Source: Paratinospora sagittata (Eukaryota > Streptophyta > Magnoliopsida > Ranunculales > Menispermaceae). From it: DNA of 64,000 nucleotides. Below are positions 1 to 10,659 of this stretch, one piece after another. The DNA is taken from the NCBI GenBank assembly GCA_035771175.1, contig CM069608.1, forward strand, positions 7,828,519-7,892,518. The letters are read 5' to 3'. Under the pieces are notes generated by a model that saw only the letters and a program-made list of their open reading frames with translations, did no database searches and was not told where the DNA came from. Numbering within the stretch: position 1 is the first letter of the stretch; each line of letters starts with the position of its first letter. A program made the translations under genes and the position numbers.

Positions 1-342
1 TCCCTTGAGTGTAATTTGAAATATCATACTCTAGTTGAAAACGCCTAGCTGAGCTATTATGATTATAAACTTTCTTAAGATAGTCCCACATACCTTTGGC
101 TGTCTTATAAGGTTGCAGATTGACAGCAATAGCAGGTTCCATAGTCTGCAATAACCAACTCTTGATTCGAGCATCTTTGGCTGCCCACTCAGCAGCCTTG
201 GTTGGATCGGTGGGCTTAGCAGTGGTGTCATCAATGTGTCCCCATAATTCCTTCCCTTGAACATAAATCTGGAATTGAAATTCCCAAGCAAAAAAATTCT
301 TACCTGAAAACTTGACACAAGCTATCACTGTTTTCTAAATGA
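1..342 (-). pseudogene. Copia retrotransposon gag, 5' part (runs off the window)
   Basis: Read on the minus strand from about 342 down to 1, one frame gives the N-terminal part of a Copia gag. It shows the motif FSGKNFFAWEFQFQIYVQGK, then KELWGHIDD and later KSWLLQTMEPAI and MWDYLKKVYNHNSSARRFQLE. This is the UBN2/DUF4219-type capsid seen in plant Ty1/Copia elements, which packages element RNA into virus-like particles. No ATG is seen in this frame upstream (a TAG lies just before the start), so the start is lost or lies in another frame. It follows directly on a primer binding site and LTR at 475..714, so it is the first coding region of a minus-strand element whose remainder lies left of the window. 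Confidence 0.8.
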
Positions 343-474
343 ATGAGATTCTAAAGAAAATTACCAAAAAAAAATATCCCACAAGTTCTGAACCAAGAAT
401 CAACCACCCCTTTCCAAGAGTTAACCAAAAAAACAAAACTCACAATGAAATAAATTCACAATGAACAAAGAGGG

Positions 475-486
475 GCTCTGATACCA
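475..486 (-). other. Copia primer binding site (initiator tRNA-Met type)
   Basis: On the minus strand this reads TGGTATCAGAGC (allowing for the base overlap with the LTR edge), the standard complement of the plant initiator tRNA-Met 3' end. It sits directly beside the LTR at 487..714, as expected for the start of minus-strand cDNA synthesis. Confidence 0.85.
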
Positions 487-714
487 TGACAAAACTAAAG
501 AACGATACACAAGACAAACTTTTGTATATCTATTTCGATACCCAAAACTCTGAGCGCTCCCTTCAATATATAGAATATGTACAATCGACCATATCCCTCA
601 ATAATAGGTACAGCAAATAATATCCCCCAATTACAGCAGAAAATTCTAATCTAAATATGGTATGTATTTACAAAATATATTACAGCTATAATATCTTGAC
701 AGCTACCGTTGACA
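487..714 (-). repeat. 5' LTR of the truncated Copia element
   Basis: A 228-bp block begins TGACAAAACT and ends CCGTTGACA on the plus strand. On the minus strand it therefore starts TGTCA and ends TGTCA, with the TG..CA LTR ends. It abuts the primer site at 475..486. The partner LTR lies outside the window, so the target-site duplication could not be tested. Confidence 0.75.
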
Positions 715-1338
715 ATGATGAGCCCCCCCCCCCCCCCCCCAACAAAAGAAACAAAAAAAAAAAAACAGACCCCAAGGAGCCCCATGTCCTCGTGACCACA
801 CTTTTGGTCGAGGATTGGCTAGGATACCATTTGTAACAACTCATGACTGTGATATTTTTTGTTCTAAACTCATGTCACTTTGGTTTCTCTTCCTCACCAC
901 TCAAGCTCTTGGAGAAGATCTTGATAATGGTTAAAAAGAGTTTCACACACATGGATCACAACAATATCACATGAATAGATTGCTAGGGAATTGTTGAAAA
1001 ACTTCAAATGATAGATTTATGAAGCTTCTAAGAGTAGAAAAGTGCCAAGATCATTGGGGATTCAAACAATCTAATGTCGTACCTTTGTTAAAAATCTTCC
1101 AAGTACATCGCATATACATGGTTTCCATGATTGGGATCTAAATTGTTGGGTCATTTAGACAAAAGGCAAAAGATTGAACCCAAGCTTAAGCCCAAAAATT
1201 GATTTTTCTTAAATCGTATTTCTTTATTTCTTTTTCTTCTTCCCTTCTCTCTTCCCCCCTTTTTTCCTTTCATCTACCTTTATTTATTCTTCATTTGTCA
1301 TTGTTTTTATTTCTTTTATTCAGTAAGTGGTTTTCTAC
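715..1338. other. Non-coding interval with poly-C tract and an LTR/primer-site relic
   Basis: No gene is visible. An uninterrupted run of 18 C residues (723..740) is followed by an A-rich stretch. At about 820..840 the sequence GGATACCATTTGTAACA resembles a reversed primer site joined to an LTR end, hinting at another decayed retroelement on the minus strand. The rest shows no recognisable domain. Confidence 0.4.
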
Positions 1339-1533
1339 TATTTGAGTTTTTTTTTTTTTTTTTTTTTAGTAGAAACAAATTGTGATTGTATTAAATTCAT
1401 GAAATTAGAATACATCAAGCAAGATTCACCAGAGGTGATATATGCAAGAATCGCTAAACCACATACATAAAAAGAAACTACTAACTAACATTACTGTGGA
1501 ACCCACCCACGGCATTACATTTCAGAATGCATC

Positions 1534-4500
1534 TCAAAGAACATGACCTCTACCCAAATACATGCAGTTATTCCAATTTAGCAACCAATCTGAAACTGAG
1601 AAGCCCTTAGCTAAAGGCGAAGCGAAGACCCAAGTGTTTGCCTTAAGCTTAATTTCCTCCCATAATTGCATTTCAAACTTAGCCACGTTGTGAAAGATTC
1701 TATTATTGCGTTCTAGCCAAATCATCCAGATGGTCGCATAGAAAGCAATCAAGCCCACACCCCTCTCCTCCCTTGATAATGATGGAATATGACATAGAGA
1801 CAGGCCTTCCTCCACCTGTTGAGGGATGAGGAATCTATTTCCATAAAAAGCTTGCCATACCATCCAAATCCTCCTCGCTTAATAGCAATGGAAGAATATG
1901 TGATCCGCACCATCCCCCGCCTGTTGACAAAAAACACACCAATGGGGAGACAAGCACATATTGGGAAGCCTCTTTTGCACCATCTCCACAATGTTTAGCC
2001 TCTTATGGGCCAAGATCCACCCAAAAACTCTAACCTTGGATGGTACATGTGCCTGCCAAATGTGAGTAGAACATGGAAATAATGGGAGATGTTGTGAGGC
2101 CAAGCGAGTGGTGAAGAAGGACTTACATGTATACCTTTTGGATGGATCAGGAGACCAAATGAATCTATCTGGGTCTAAGGAAAGTGTGACATTTTGGAGT
2201 TTGTTTAAAAGAGAATTTATCTCGTCGGTCTCTCTCCCTGTTAAGGCTCTAAGAAAGTGAAAGTTCCATGATATGGTGTGTGGAGGAGAATTTGGATCAA
2301 GCTCAATGAAGGATCAAGCTCAATGAAGGAAGTGATAGGATGATTATGGAGGTTCGAAAGTCGGAATAGGTGTGGGAACACTTCAGCCAGTTTGGAGTTG
2401 TCCAACCACCCGTCCTCTCAAAAATTGATCGTGTCTCCATTACCTACTTTGAGTTCCAAATGTGGTGAGAACTGAGACATGAACTCGTATAAGTGGATCT
2501 AGCGCTTCTACTTGTTCCATCTAACACAAGCTTCCCATGTCTACTTGATATTACTTGAGCCCACAATGACCTTGGTTCCACAATGAATCTCCACATCCAT
2601 TTGATACATAACACAACATTTCGAAGTAAGATATAGCCAATACCCAATCCACCTTTCTCCACAGATCTTTGAACCACTTCCTATTTGACCAAATTGGAAG
2701 ACCTTTTATCCTTCATACCCCCCCAGAAAAAGCCTTTGATTTTTTTCTCAATCCGAGACGCTACCAACGTGGGAACCTTGAAAAGAGACATATAGTATGA
2801 AGGAATGCCATTAACACAAAGTGAACTAGAATGAGTCTCCCACCTCTAGACAAGAAAGCATGTTTCCACCCATCCAATCTTTTGTAAATTTTAGACATGA
2901 CTGGTTCCTAGAATTCAGAGGGCAATGGGTTACCTCCTAAGGGGAAGCCAAGGTACTACATAGGCCACACCCCAACTAAGCATCCAATTTTTTTTGCAAG
3001 GTGGGTGATGGTCTCAGGACTCATGTTGATTCCGACCATCTGACTGTTGGATAGGTTCACCCTCAAGCCAGATAAGTCACTGAAGCATTGTAGTAATCTG
3101 AGAGCACTGAGGACATTTTCTTCCTCCCCCTGTAGGAAAAATAATGTATCATGTGCATATTGTAGGTGGGAAATTTCCACCTCGTCTTTGCCCACCAAGA
3201 AACCATGCACCAAAGAATATCGCCTCGCCCGAGACATCAACCGACTTAGCCCATCTGCAACAATGGTGCATAGGAAAGGAGACAGTGGATCCCCTTGTCT
3301 AAGACCCTAGCCTGCATTAAACTTTCCCTCGACCTACAATTAATGAAAACTGAGGATGTAACAGAGGATATGCATCCAATTATCCAAGATAACCATCTAT
3401 TCCCAAAACCCTTCTTTTTCAGCACAAATTCCATAAATCCACATTCCATCGAATCATATGCTTTGGTGAAGTCCACTTTGAAGACCACCCCCCTCTTTCC
3501 CCGTGATTTGTAGTCTTCCACAACCTCATTAGCAATAAGAACCGCGTCCAGGATCTATCTTCCCTCAATAAATGCCGACTAATGTGGCTCAATTTTCTTG
3601 TGGAGTATTGATTTTATCCGCAGTGCCAACACCTTGGAAATAATCTTGTACAAACTTGTTACTAAACTGAAAGGACAGAAGTCCTTTAGGCTCCATGAGT
3701 TGGTCTTCTTTGGAACTAGGCATATATAGGTCTCATTGGTTAGAATGTTGACAACCCCATTTTGGTAAAATTCTTCAAACACCTTCATTAGATCATCCTT
3801 CACTAAATTCCAAGAGTTTTGATAAAATGTCATTGAGAAGCCATCAAGCCTTGGGGCCTACTCCCGTCGCAACTAAAGACTGTCGCACAAACTTCATTGA
3901 TATCGAAGGGTCGCTCTAGCCACCTTCTGTCATCCTTTGTTAGCTCATCCCACTCAAGACCTTCAATTCCCCAACACTCCTTCTCAGATGTGTAAATATT
4001 CTTGAAGTAGTTAACTACTTCATTTATCACCCTATCCTCAGACTCCACAAGGCTTCCATCCTCTAATTCAATTTTTGAAATGACACTTCTATTTCTTCTA
4101 TTGTTTAGCAACCAATGGAAAATTTTGGAATTAGCATCACCTTCTTGTATCCATTTAACTTTTGCCTTTTGAAGAGCCCTCCTTTCTTCCCTCAAACATA
4201 GTTCTGCCAATTCTGCCTTGTAGATTTTCCTAAAAGTCCCCATCTCTGAATTCCAATGAGCTCCTTCTTCCATTTTGTCAAAGTTCCCAAATAGGTCTTC
4301 TAGTTCTTGCTTAACCATTGCATTCTTGCCATATGTTTCCTTCTCCCAAGCATTGATCAACTCTTTTATTTTCTTGAGCTTGATCATAAATCTATGGCCT
4401 TCCCTACCGAAGGTTTCAGTTGAGTGCCACCACAACCCCATATTTCTTCTAAAGTCTCTATGGGAAAGCGATGTGTTCTCAAAGCAAAATGGAGATGGGC

Positions 4501-4872
4501 CCCATTTTACCTCAGTTGTGTCTAGCATGATTGGTTTGTGGTCTGAAATAGTTCTAGTTAGGGCCTTTTGCCTATAAGAATGAAAAATATTTTCCCATCC
4601 TTCTGTAAACAAGAAACAGTCGAGCCGGCAACAAATGGGGGAGGCCCTCATGTTTGACCAAGTATAGGCCGCGTTGCGCAAGATGGCAAGCTAGTCCATC
4701 CCTTGAATCGCAAACCCCAAATTTGCCCAAGTTGTCTTCGACCAAATATCTCTTTCTTCGTTTCTTGCAGCACTAAGATATATGGATTAGCTCTACGTAT
4801 TGCTCTTCTTATCAATCCCCTTTTCTGACCGTCCCCAAGTCCTCTAATGTTCCATGTCAGAATCTTCATCAA
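1534..4872 (-). pseudogene. LINE ORF2 (endonuclease, reverse transcriptase, zf-RVT), broken
   Basis: ORF2 starts at 4872 with MMKILTWNIRGLG, the N-terminus of an APE-type endonuclease, and reaches QETKKEIFGRR. It then jumps at about 4680 to LRNAAYTWSNM and SDHKPIM, so the centre of the endonuclease is missing. Reverse transcriptase pieces follow in several frames: KTNSWSLKDFCPFSLV (near 3700), FKVDFTKAYDSMECGFMEFV (near 3470), and HLQYAHDTLFFLQGE (near 3180), where the YADD box reads YAHD. The C-terminal zf-RVT part gives AHVPSKVRVFGWILAHKRLN and FCQQAGDGADHIFFHC (1879..2103), then IWMIWLERNNRIFHN. The protein would cut target DNA and copy element RNA; this copy cannot. Confidence 0.88.
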
Positions 4873-5085
4873 GACACCTTGCTCTCCTTTTTGCTAGAAG
4901 AACCCTTCGTTAGGAAGCTCTTGTTTTCCGGTCCCTTGAAGTTCTTTATGCCTTCCAACACCTATTCCCGTTGTATCTTGCATATTTTAAGATTCATTCT
5001 CTTTACATAATCAGATAAAACTTCTTGTGTTCTCGATGACCCTCCACTGCTTTTAGACTCACATTTGGAAGTTTCCCCACTGCAG
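4873..5085 (-). pseudogene. LINE ORF1 3' remnant
   Basis: Between the ORF2 start and the target-site duplication, the minus strand reads an open but anonymous tail rich in S, K and E, with one internal stop, ending just before the ORF2 ATG. The position fits the end of an L1 ORF1 (RNA-binding gag-like protein). The domain itself is missing, so this rests on position. Confidence 0.45.
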
Positions 5086-5105
5086 TATTTGAGTTAAATT
5101 ATTGC

Positions 5106-5455
5106 TTTTGCAATTAAGTATATATGGAATCAATTTCATTGGGTTATGGGTTAACCCAAATTACACTAATAATTTGTACAAAGAATTAGATTTAGATCAA
5201 GGTTGTCAGGATTGGGATCCTACATAGGACCGGTGAAGGGGTCTCATGAATCAGATCGTATGATCGGGTCGTGGATCGTAAGATCCTACAAACTACAAAA
5301 AAATAATTTTAAATACTATATCTAGATATTAAAAAGCATATAATTAAAGATATTAGCATATAAAATTATTTAAATCTAATTCAATGCACAAATTAGTAGT
5401 CTAGATTAAGCTACAATCTAATGAAATTGATTCCGTACATACATAATTGCAACAT
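5106..5455. repeat. Long imperfect inverted repeat (foldback/MITE-like)
   Basis: The arm at 5106..5197 (TTGCAATTAAGTATATATGG near its start) reappears in reverse complement at about 5370..5455. Identity is good across roughly 85 bp, including GGAATCAATTTCATT and AATTAGATTTA. The 170-bp loop starts CAAGGTTGTCAGGATTGG. A related sequence lies in inverted form at 34645..34738. No coding potential is seen. This is either a foldback element or a MITE carrying an insertion. Confidence 0.6.
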
Positions 5456-5534
5456 ATAATGTGTAACACAAATAATTGAATAATGGAAATAGATACAATG
5501 AAAAATGAATAATAAAAATAGGGATACTGATACA

Positions 5535-5600
5535 ACAACAACTCAACTCAACTAAGCCTTTTTCCAACTACATGGGGTTGGCTATATGAATCTATTTCCT
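5535..5600. repeat. Short dispersed repeat (ACTCAACTCAACTAAGCC type)
   Basis: This stretch shares ACTCAACTCAACTAAGCC and a (C/G)GGCTA(T/C)ATGAAT end with 19451..19501. From general knowledge this motif is scattered widely in plant genomes, usually at the edges of short elements. Its class cannot be settled here. Confidence 0.5.
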
Positions 5601-5929
5601 CCACCTCGCTGTATCAAAGGCTAAGTCATACGTAAGATGATCTCATGTGAGTTTGAGAAGTATGAGACTGCTTAGAAGCGAAGTTTGGGATGAATTCAGC
5701 TGTTAGATTCTAACAGTAGACTTTCATGTTCAACACCTATATTAAATACCAATACCATATAATGATTATGAGGCACCACCTAAGGGAACTGTTCTTGAAA
5801 TTTAACATAAATTATACTTAATACATTAGAATTACAAGGCAGCTAGGGGAAAAAAAGAAGTCCCACCTGAAAACAACTACAAAATAGAAGCAAGAAACTG
5901 CCAACCTCTCAGCCAATTACTAAGTTTAT

Positions 5930-6814
5930 ATCCCTTAGAAAATTTATAGGCAAAAACTTGAGAGAACTCTCAAACATGATTGGAGAACCAAACTCAGTTA
6001 GACATGTTCTCACTAATGACCAACCTGTCCTAGACGTCATCTGCTCACTTTTCAAAGTTAGGAACATATGGATGTTACATATGACTAACAAAACAATTAA
6101 ATCTTTCAATGATATAGCTCAACACATGAAGTTGAAGGTTGAGCTTTTGGAAGTTGCAAAAACCTCTTCCTAGACCTTTGTAGCATCAATAGGACCAAGC
6201 TCACAAAAAGGTTTAGGCTTCTAAAGAAGGATGTTTTTCGATTTTTGGAAGTAGTCTAAAGTGTTGGTCGCTACTTGGATTGCAAGTAACAAGTCATCTA
6301 AGAGTTTTAGTCTATATGAGAGGCTTGGGGTTTGGGGGAATATCTTGTATTTTAAGGAGTTGTGTGTCCAATGGGGGCATTCTTATTTCTCGACACTTGG
6401 CTTTGCTCCTTTTTCTTTTTATTTTGGTTTTAACAAATTTCTTCATTTCTTATCAAAAGAAGAAGGGGAACTTGGAAATTTTCCAAACATGGAAAGTAAG
6501 GAAAAAAAAAAAAGGGTGATCCACAAGGAAAGAGAAAGAAACTTGACAACCAATCATCGCAAGAAGGACAAGTAGTAGGTAAGAAAAAGAACAAAAGTGA
6601 GATGCAATGATATAATGATATAATTGTGGCATTCTGGGTCATTTGGCAAGTGAATACACTAAACCCAAGAAAGGCAAGGTACTTTCTCACTATGCTTCTC
6701 ATTATTGTGATGTTTCTAGTAGTATGTCGCTTATTAAATCACATCATTAATGGATTACAAACTCAAGAGAAACAAACCATATAGCAAAAGATTGTAGAAC
6801 TATCGTATAATATT
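5930..6814 (+). pseudogene. Old Copia gag and zinc-knuckle remnant, copy A (left half)
   Basis: Broken frames on the plus strand read as the C-terminal half of a Copia gag. They include LSNMIGEPNSVRHVLTNDQP, then KTIKSFNDIAQHMKLKVELL, then a basic stretch and a damaged knuckle near 6600..6665 (HFASEYTKPKK-like). Near 6750..6810 a decayed aspartic-protease entry follows (NHIAKDC-like). The same relic exists at 35660..36470 in copy B, so it entered before the duplication. It is cut at 6814 by a younger Copia and resumes at 18893. Confidence 0.7.
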
Positions 6815-7076
6815 TGTTGTGGAGAAGACCAAAATCTGTAGGATTTATTTCCTTTAAGGAAAGATGGTAATTTTAGTAGTTGTTTTATTTAGCAGTTACT
6901 AAAATTGTAATTATTACTACATGTGTGCATAGCCCTGTATGTCTATATATATGGTATCCCTCCATTGAGACATCATCAAGAATAAGAAGAATTCTCCTCT
7001 CTTCTCCCGTGGACGTAGGTCATAGAGCCGAACCATGTTACATCTCTGTGTTTCTTTATTATTTTATTTTACAACA
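6815..7076 (+). repeat. 5' LTR of the nested Copia
   Basis: 262 bp with TG..CA ends. It contains TATATATATGG near 6940 as a plausible TATA region. It is followed at once by the primer site. Same length as the 3' LTR. Confidence 0.95.
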
Positions 7077-7088
7077 TGGTATCAAAGC
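7077..7088 (+). other. Copia primer binding site
   Basis: TGGTATCAAAGC follows the 5' LTR without a gap. It differs by one base from the usual TGGTATCAGAGC complement of plant initiator tRNA-Met. Confidence 0.85.
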
Positions 7089-7498
7089 TTTAGGCTCGAA
7101 CAGTTGGGAATTTGTTTCGGCCTTTATTGCCATAATTTTTTTTTTGTTGGCCTTCATCACCAAAGCCTAGTCTATTCGGCTTTCATTGCCATAATTTTTA
7201 CTCCATCGCCGGTGCGAAATCATCACGCTATTATTGTTCACGCAACACTGTTCACACGACATTGTTCACGTTGTTACTATCGCCATCTTCTCTTCCTCGC
7301 AGCTGCTACTATCGCCATCTTTTTTTTTTTTTGTTCCTTCTCTCTCCTTTCAGATGCCTAAAAAAAAAAATCAACCTCCACCTTCGGCCTTCATTGCCAA
7401 AGAGAGACTTGTTTGGCCTTCATCGTTGTTATTGAAGAATCTGACCAGGCATCATCATTGTTGTTGCTGCTTCCACCGGTACGTGAGCCAACAAAAAG
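7089..7498 (+). other. Copia leader with repeated GGCCTTCAT(C/T)GCCA-like units; gag missing
   Basis: This 410-bp stretch stands where gag (usually about 1 kb) should be. It has loosely repeated phrases such as TTCGGCCTTTATTGCCATAA and TTCGGCCTTCATTGCCAAAG, plus C/T-rich runs. Short frames here (one from 7354 starting MPKKKNQPPP) show no capsid or zinc knuckle. The gag was deleted or replaced in this lineage or copy. Confidence 0.6.
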
Positions 7499-10319
7499 AT
7501 GTCCAGTGTACAATCAATTAAAGAGCACTCTCTTAAGCAAGTAGGATTCAATCAGGATGAGATCAAGAGATTGAGAACTCTACTTGACACTCTTGGAAAA
7601 CCCTTAGGTACCAACTCATTGGCACATTCAGGTAAGTTTCCTATTTCTATTGGATTCAAAGTCTCAGATATATCCTTTGCAAACTCTTGGATTATAGATT
7701 CTGGTGCTATTGATCACATGACCAATTCCTGTCATATATTTCATACCTATAATCCACATCCAAGCAATCAAAAAATAGCCACAGCTGATGGGTCTTTAAC
7801 CACAGTTGCAGACATAGGAGATGTTCACATCAGCCCTACACTTACACTTAAAAATGTACTTCACGTTCCGAAGCTATCCACAAATCTTCTCTCTATACAA
7901 AAGTTAACACATGATCTAAGCTGTAAAGTGATTTTCTATCCTACTCATTGTGAATTTCAGGCCAGAGATTGGGAAAGACAATTGGACTTGCTAAGGAACA
8001 GGTTGAGTTGTATTACCTTGAGATACCAGTAAATTTTATCAAAAATAACTCATCATTTCTCTCTGAGCACTATCTCTCCATTAAAGATAACATATGGCTT
8101 CATCACCGTCGACTTGGACATCCCTCATTTAGAACCCTTAAGGTCATGTTTCCGTCTTTGTTTAAGACACTAGATGTTGACGATTTCCATTGTGAGGTGT
8201 GTGTAGTGGCAAAACACAAGCGTGTGACTTTCCCAGTTCACAATGAAAGAAGTCCATCTCCTTTTGATCTTATTCATAGCAATATTTGGGGTCCTTCTAT
8301 TCCTAATGTTTCTGGAGCACGTTGGTTTGTATCTTTCATTGATCATTGTACTAGAGTCTCTTGGATATTTTTACTCAAACAAAAATCTGATGTGAGCTTT
8401 GTTCTCCCAAACTTTCACAACATGGTACAAAATCAATTCGGAGCTAAAATCAAAAAATTTCTATCTGACAATGCAAGAAACTATTTTAATCAAACCTTGA
8501 CCCCTTACTTTCGAAAGGAAGGGATCATTCATGAATCATCTTGTGTCCACACCCCACAACAGAATGGTGTGGCTGAGAGGAAAAATGGCCACCTACTTGA
8601 TACAACCCGAGTCTTCTTGTTCCATAACAATGTGTCTAAGTTCTATTGGGGGGAAGCTGTCCTAACTGCCACACATCTTATCAACCGAATACCTTCTCGA
8701 GTCCTTGGTTTTAAGAGTCCCATTGAATTTTTATCACAATTTTATCCTAACATCAAAACTTTCAACAATCTTATTCCTAAAATCTCTGCGTGTGTTTCTT
8801 TTGTCCATGTTCACCATCCAAACAGGGGAAATTAGATCCAAGAGCTCTCAAGTATGTTTTTGTGGGGTATTCCTCAACTCATAAAGGTTACAAATGCTAC
8901 CATCCACTGTCTAAAAATTTTTTTGTCTCAGCGGATGTTACTTTCAATGAACGTGAGTCTTATTTTCCCGCTCTTTCTCTTCAGGGGGAGAACTCCATCA
9001 TGAAAGATAAGGATCCGAATTCTCTCCTCTATGACCCTTCTCCATTGACCTCTCATCCATACCATGTCCCTCCACACTTGAGCCATCTGCATCTACACCT
9101 TCAAAACCCAGTGATAACCAAAGTACGGAACCTGAATCTGAGCCGTCTACTCTTGAGGATCGAATGACTGGACAGGTGTACTCAAGGAAGGAAGCTACAG
9201 TCTTTGAACCTATGCAAGTCCAAGAATTTGAACCAGCTCTTGGAAATAAAGGTACAGTCTCTGACCCTCTCTCACAAAACCTTTCAGAACCTCAGCCCGA
9301 AACAGACATTGATCTAAACCTTCCTATTGCCATTAGAAAGGGTAGTAGGGAATGCACTAAACGTCCCTTGTATCCATTTTCCCATGTTGTGTCATTTGAA
9401 AGGTTTTCTCCATCTCATAAGTGCTTTCTTACTAGCTTGAACTGTATCCAAATCCCTACCTCTTTGTCCGAGGCTTTATCTGATGAAAATTGAAAACAAG
9501 CCATGAATGTAGAAATGGAAGCCTTGAGAAAAAATGATACTTGAGAGTTGGTAGACTTGCCTACAAGAAAGAAACCTGTGGGATGCAAATGGGTTTATAC
9601 AGTAAAATACAAAGCAGATGGGTCCCTGGAGCGCTACAAGGCAAGATTAGTAGCCAAAGGATATACTAAGACATATGGTGTGGACTATCAAGAGACATTT
9701 GCTCCGATTGCAAAAATGAATACTGTGAGACTTCTTTTGTCATTGGCAGCTAATCATGACTGGGATCTGCAACAATTTGATGTAAAGAATGCATTTTACA
9801 TGGGGATTTAGAAGAAGAAATTTATATGGAAGGGCCTCCATGATTTGACACCACTGATAAAGTGTGTAAATTGTAAAAGGCCCTATATGGACTTAAACAG
9901 TCCCCGAGGGCATGGTTTGGTAGGTTTGCCAAAATAATGACAAATATGGGATATAGACAAAGCCAAGGAGATCACACTCTGTTTATTAAGCACTCAGCTT
10001 TAGGGGGAGTTACAGCTCTATTAGTGTATGTTGATGACATCATCATGACAGGAAACAATGAGAACGAGAGACAGAATTTGAAGCTGTGTTTGACCGAGGA
10101 ATTTGAGATCAAGGAACTAGGGAGATTGAAATACTTTCTAGGGATTGAAGTGGCACACTCTAAACAGGGAATCTTTATTTCTCAATAGTAGTACATTACA
10201 GATCTTCTTAAAGAAACAGGGAAGCTAGCATGCAAACCAATGAATACTTCTATTGATCTTAATCACAAGCTTGGAGAAACTGGAGAAGCGTTGACTGTTA
10301 ATAAGGAGATGTATCAAGA
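7499..10319 (+). pseudogene. Copia polyprotein, part 1 (protease, integrase, reverse transcriptase)
   Basis: Frames run in normal pol order with a few shifts and stops. At 7687 protease: WIIDSGAIDHMT (active-site DSGA). At 8094 the gag_pre-integrase part: WLHHRRLGHPSFRTL. At 8262..8640 integrase: LIHSNIWGP, where the catalytic Asp of the usual HxDxWGP is Asn; then FLSDNARNYF and HTPQQNGVAERKNG with the other two acidic residues. At 9545..9810 reverse transcriptase: [50 protein letters not shown]. At 10015: LLVYVDDIIMTGNN with the YVDD box, and KYFLGIEVA. The MULE breaks the frame at 10320. It would make the enzymes for reverse transcription and integration, but this copy is defective. Confidence 0.9.
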
Positions 10320-10480
10320 GGGCTTTTGACATCATTACCCCTAAAAAATAAAATAATTTCACAAATGTCATCCACACACAAATAATGACCCATTTGCCAT
10401 ACTTTACTGTTCATAGCACAGTCAGCGCGCCAAACAAACACCACGTCCGCGCCCAGGTGGCATTTTAAGGAAGGCGTCTT
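10320..10480 (+). repeat. MULE-1 left terminal inverted repeat
   Basis: Begins GGGCTTTTGACATCATTACC. It pairs without gaps with the reverse complement of 17790..17950. The inner end runs into the first palindrome of the left array. Confidence 0.92.
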
Positions 10481-10656
10481 CAAAAGACGCCTTCCTTTCA
10501 TATATTTTTTTTTAACTGAAGAGAAGGCGTCTTTTGAAAAGACGCCTTCTCTTCACATTTTTGTCGTTTTTTCTTAAGGCAAGGGGAGGCGTCTTTCTTG
10601 CAAGTTTTTTTTTATTTTAAAGGAATGCGTCTTTTCAAAAAACGTCTTCCCTTAAA
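10466..10656. repeat. MULE-1 left subterminal palindrome array
   Basis: Palindromic modules built on GGCGTCTTTT / AAAAGACGCC sit at about 10467..10498 (short centre), 10517..10555, a half-copy near 10579..10606 and a degraded copy at 10619..10655. The full module extends to GAAGGGAAGGCG..CGCCTTCCCTTC-like arms. The same module recurs four times at the right end. Transcribed through, each would fold as a hairpin. As DNA they could be repeated transposase contact sites; which one cannot be told from sequence. Confidence 0.85.
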
Positions 10657-10659
10657 CCC

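Larger units (their letters stand above)
1349..5085 (-). mobile_element. Plant L1-type LINE, 5'-truncated, with 10-bp target-site duplication
   Basis: A non-LTR retrotransposon inserted on the minus strand. Its poly-A tail appears as the T-run starting at 1349, directly next to TATTTGAGTT (1339..1348). The same 10 bases recur at 5086..5095, just beyond the 5' end, giving a clear target-site duplication. Inside are the tail of ORF1 (about 4873..5085) and a broken ORF2 with endonuclease, reverse transcriptase and zf-RVT regions. Most of ORF1 and the promoter are absent, as expected for incomplete reverse transcription. The copy is dead: ORF2 carries an internal deletion and several frameshifts and stops. 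Confidence 0.9.
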
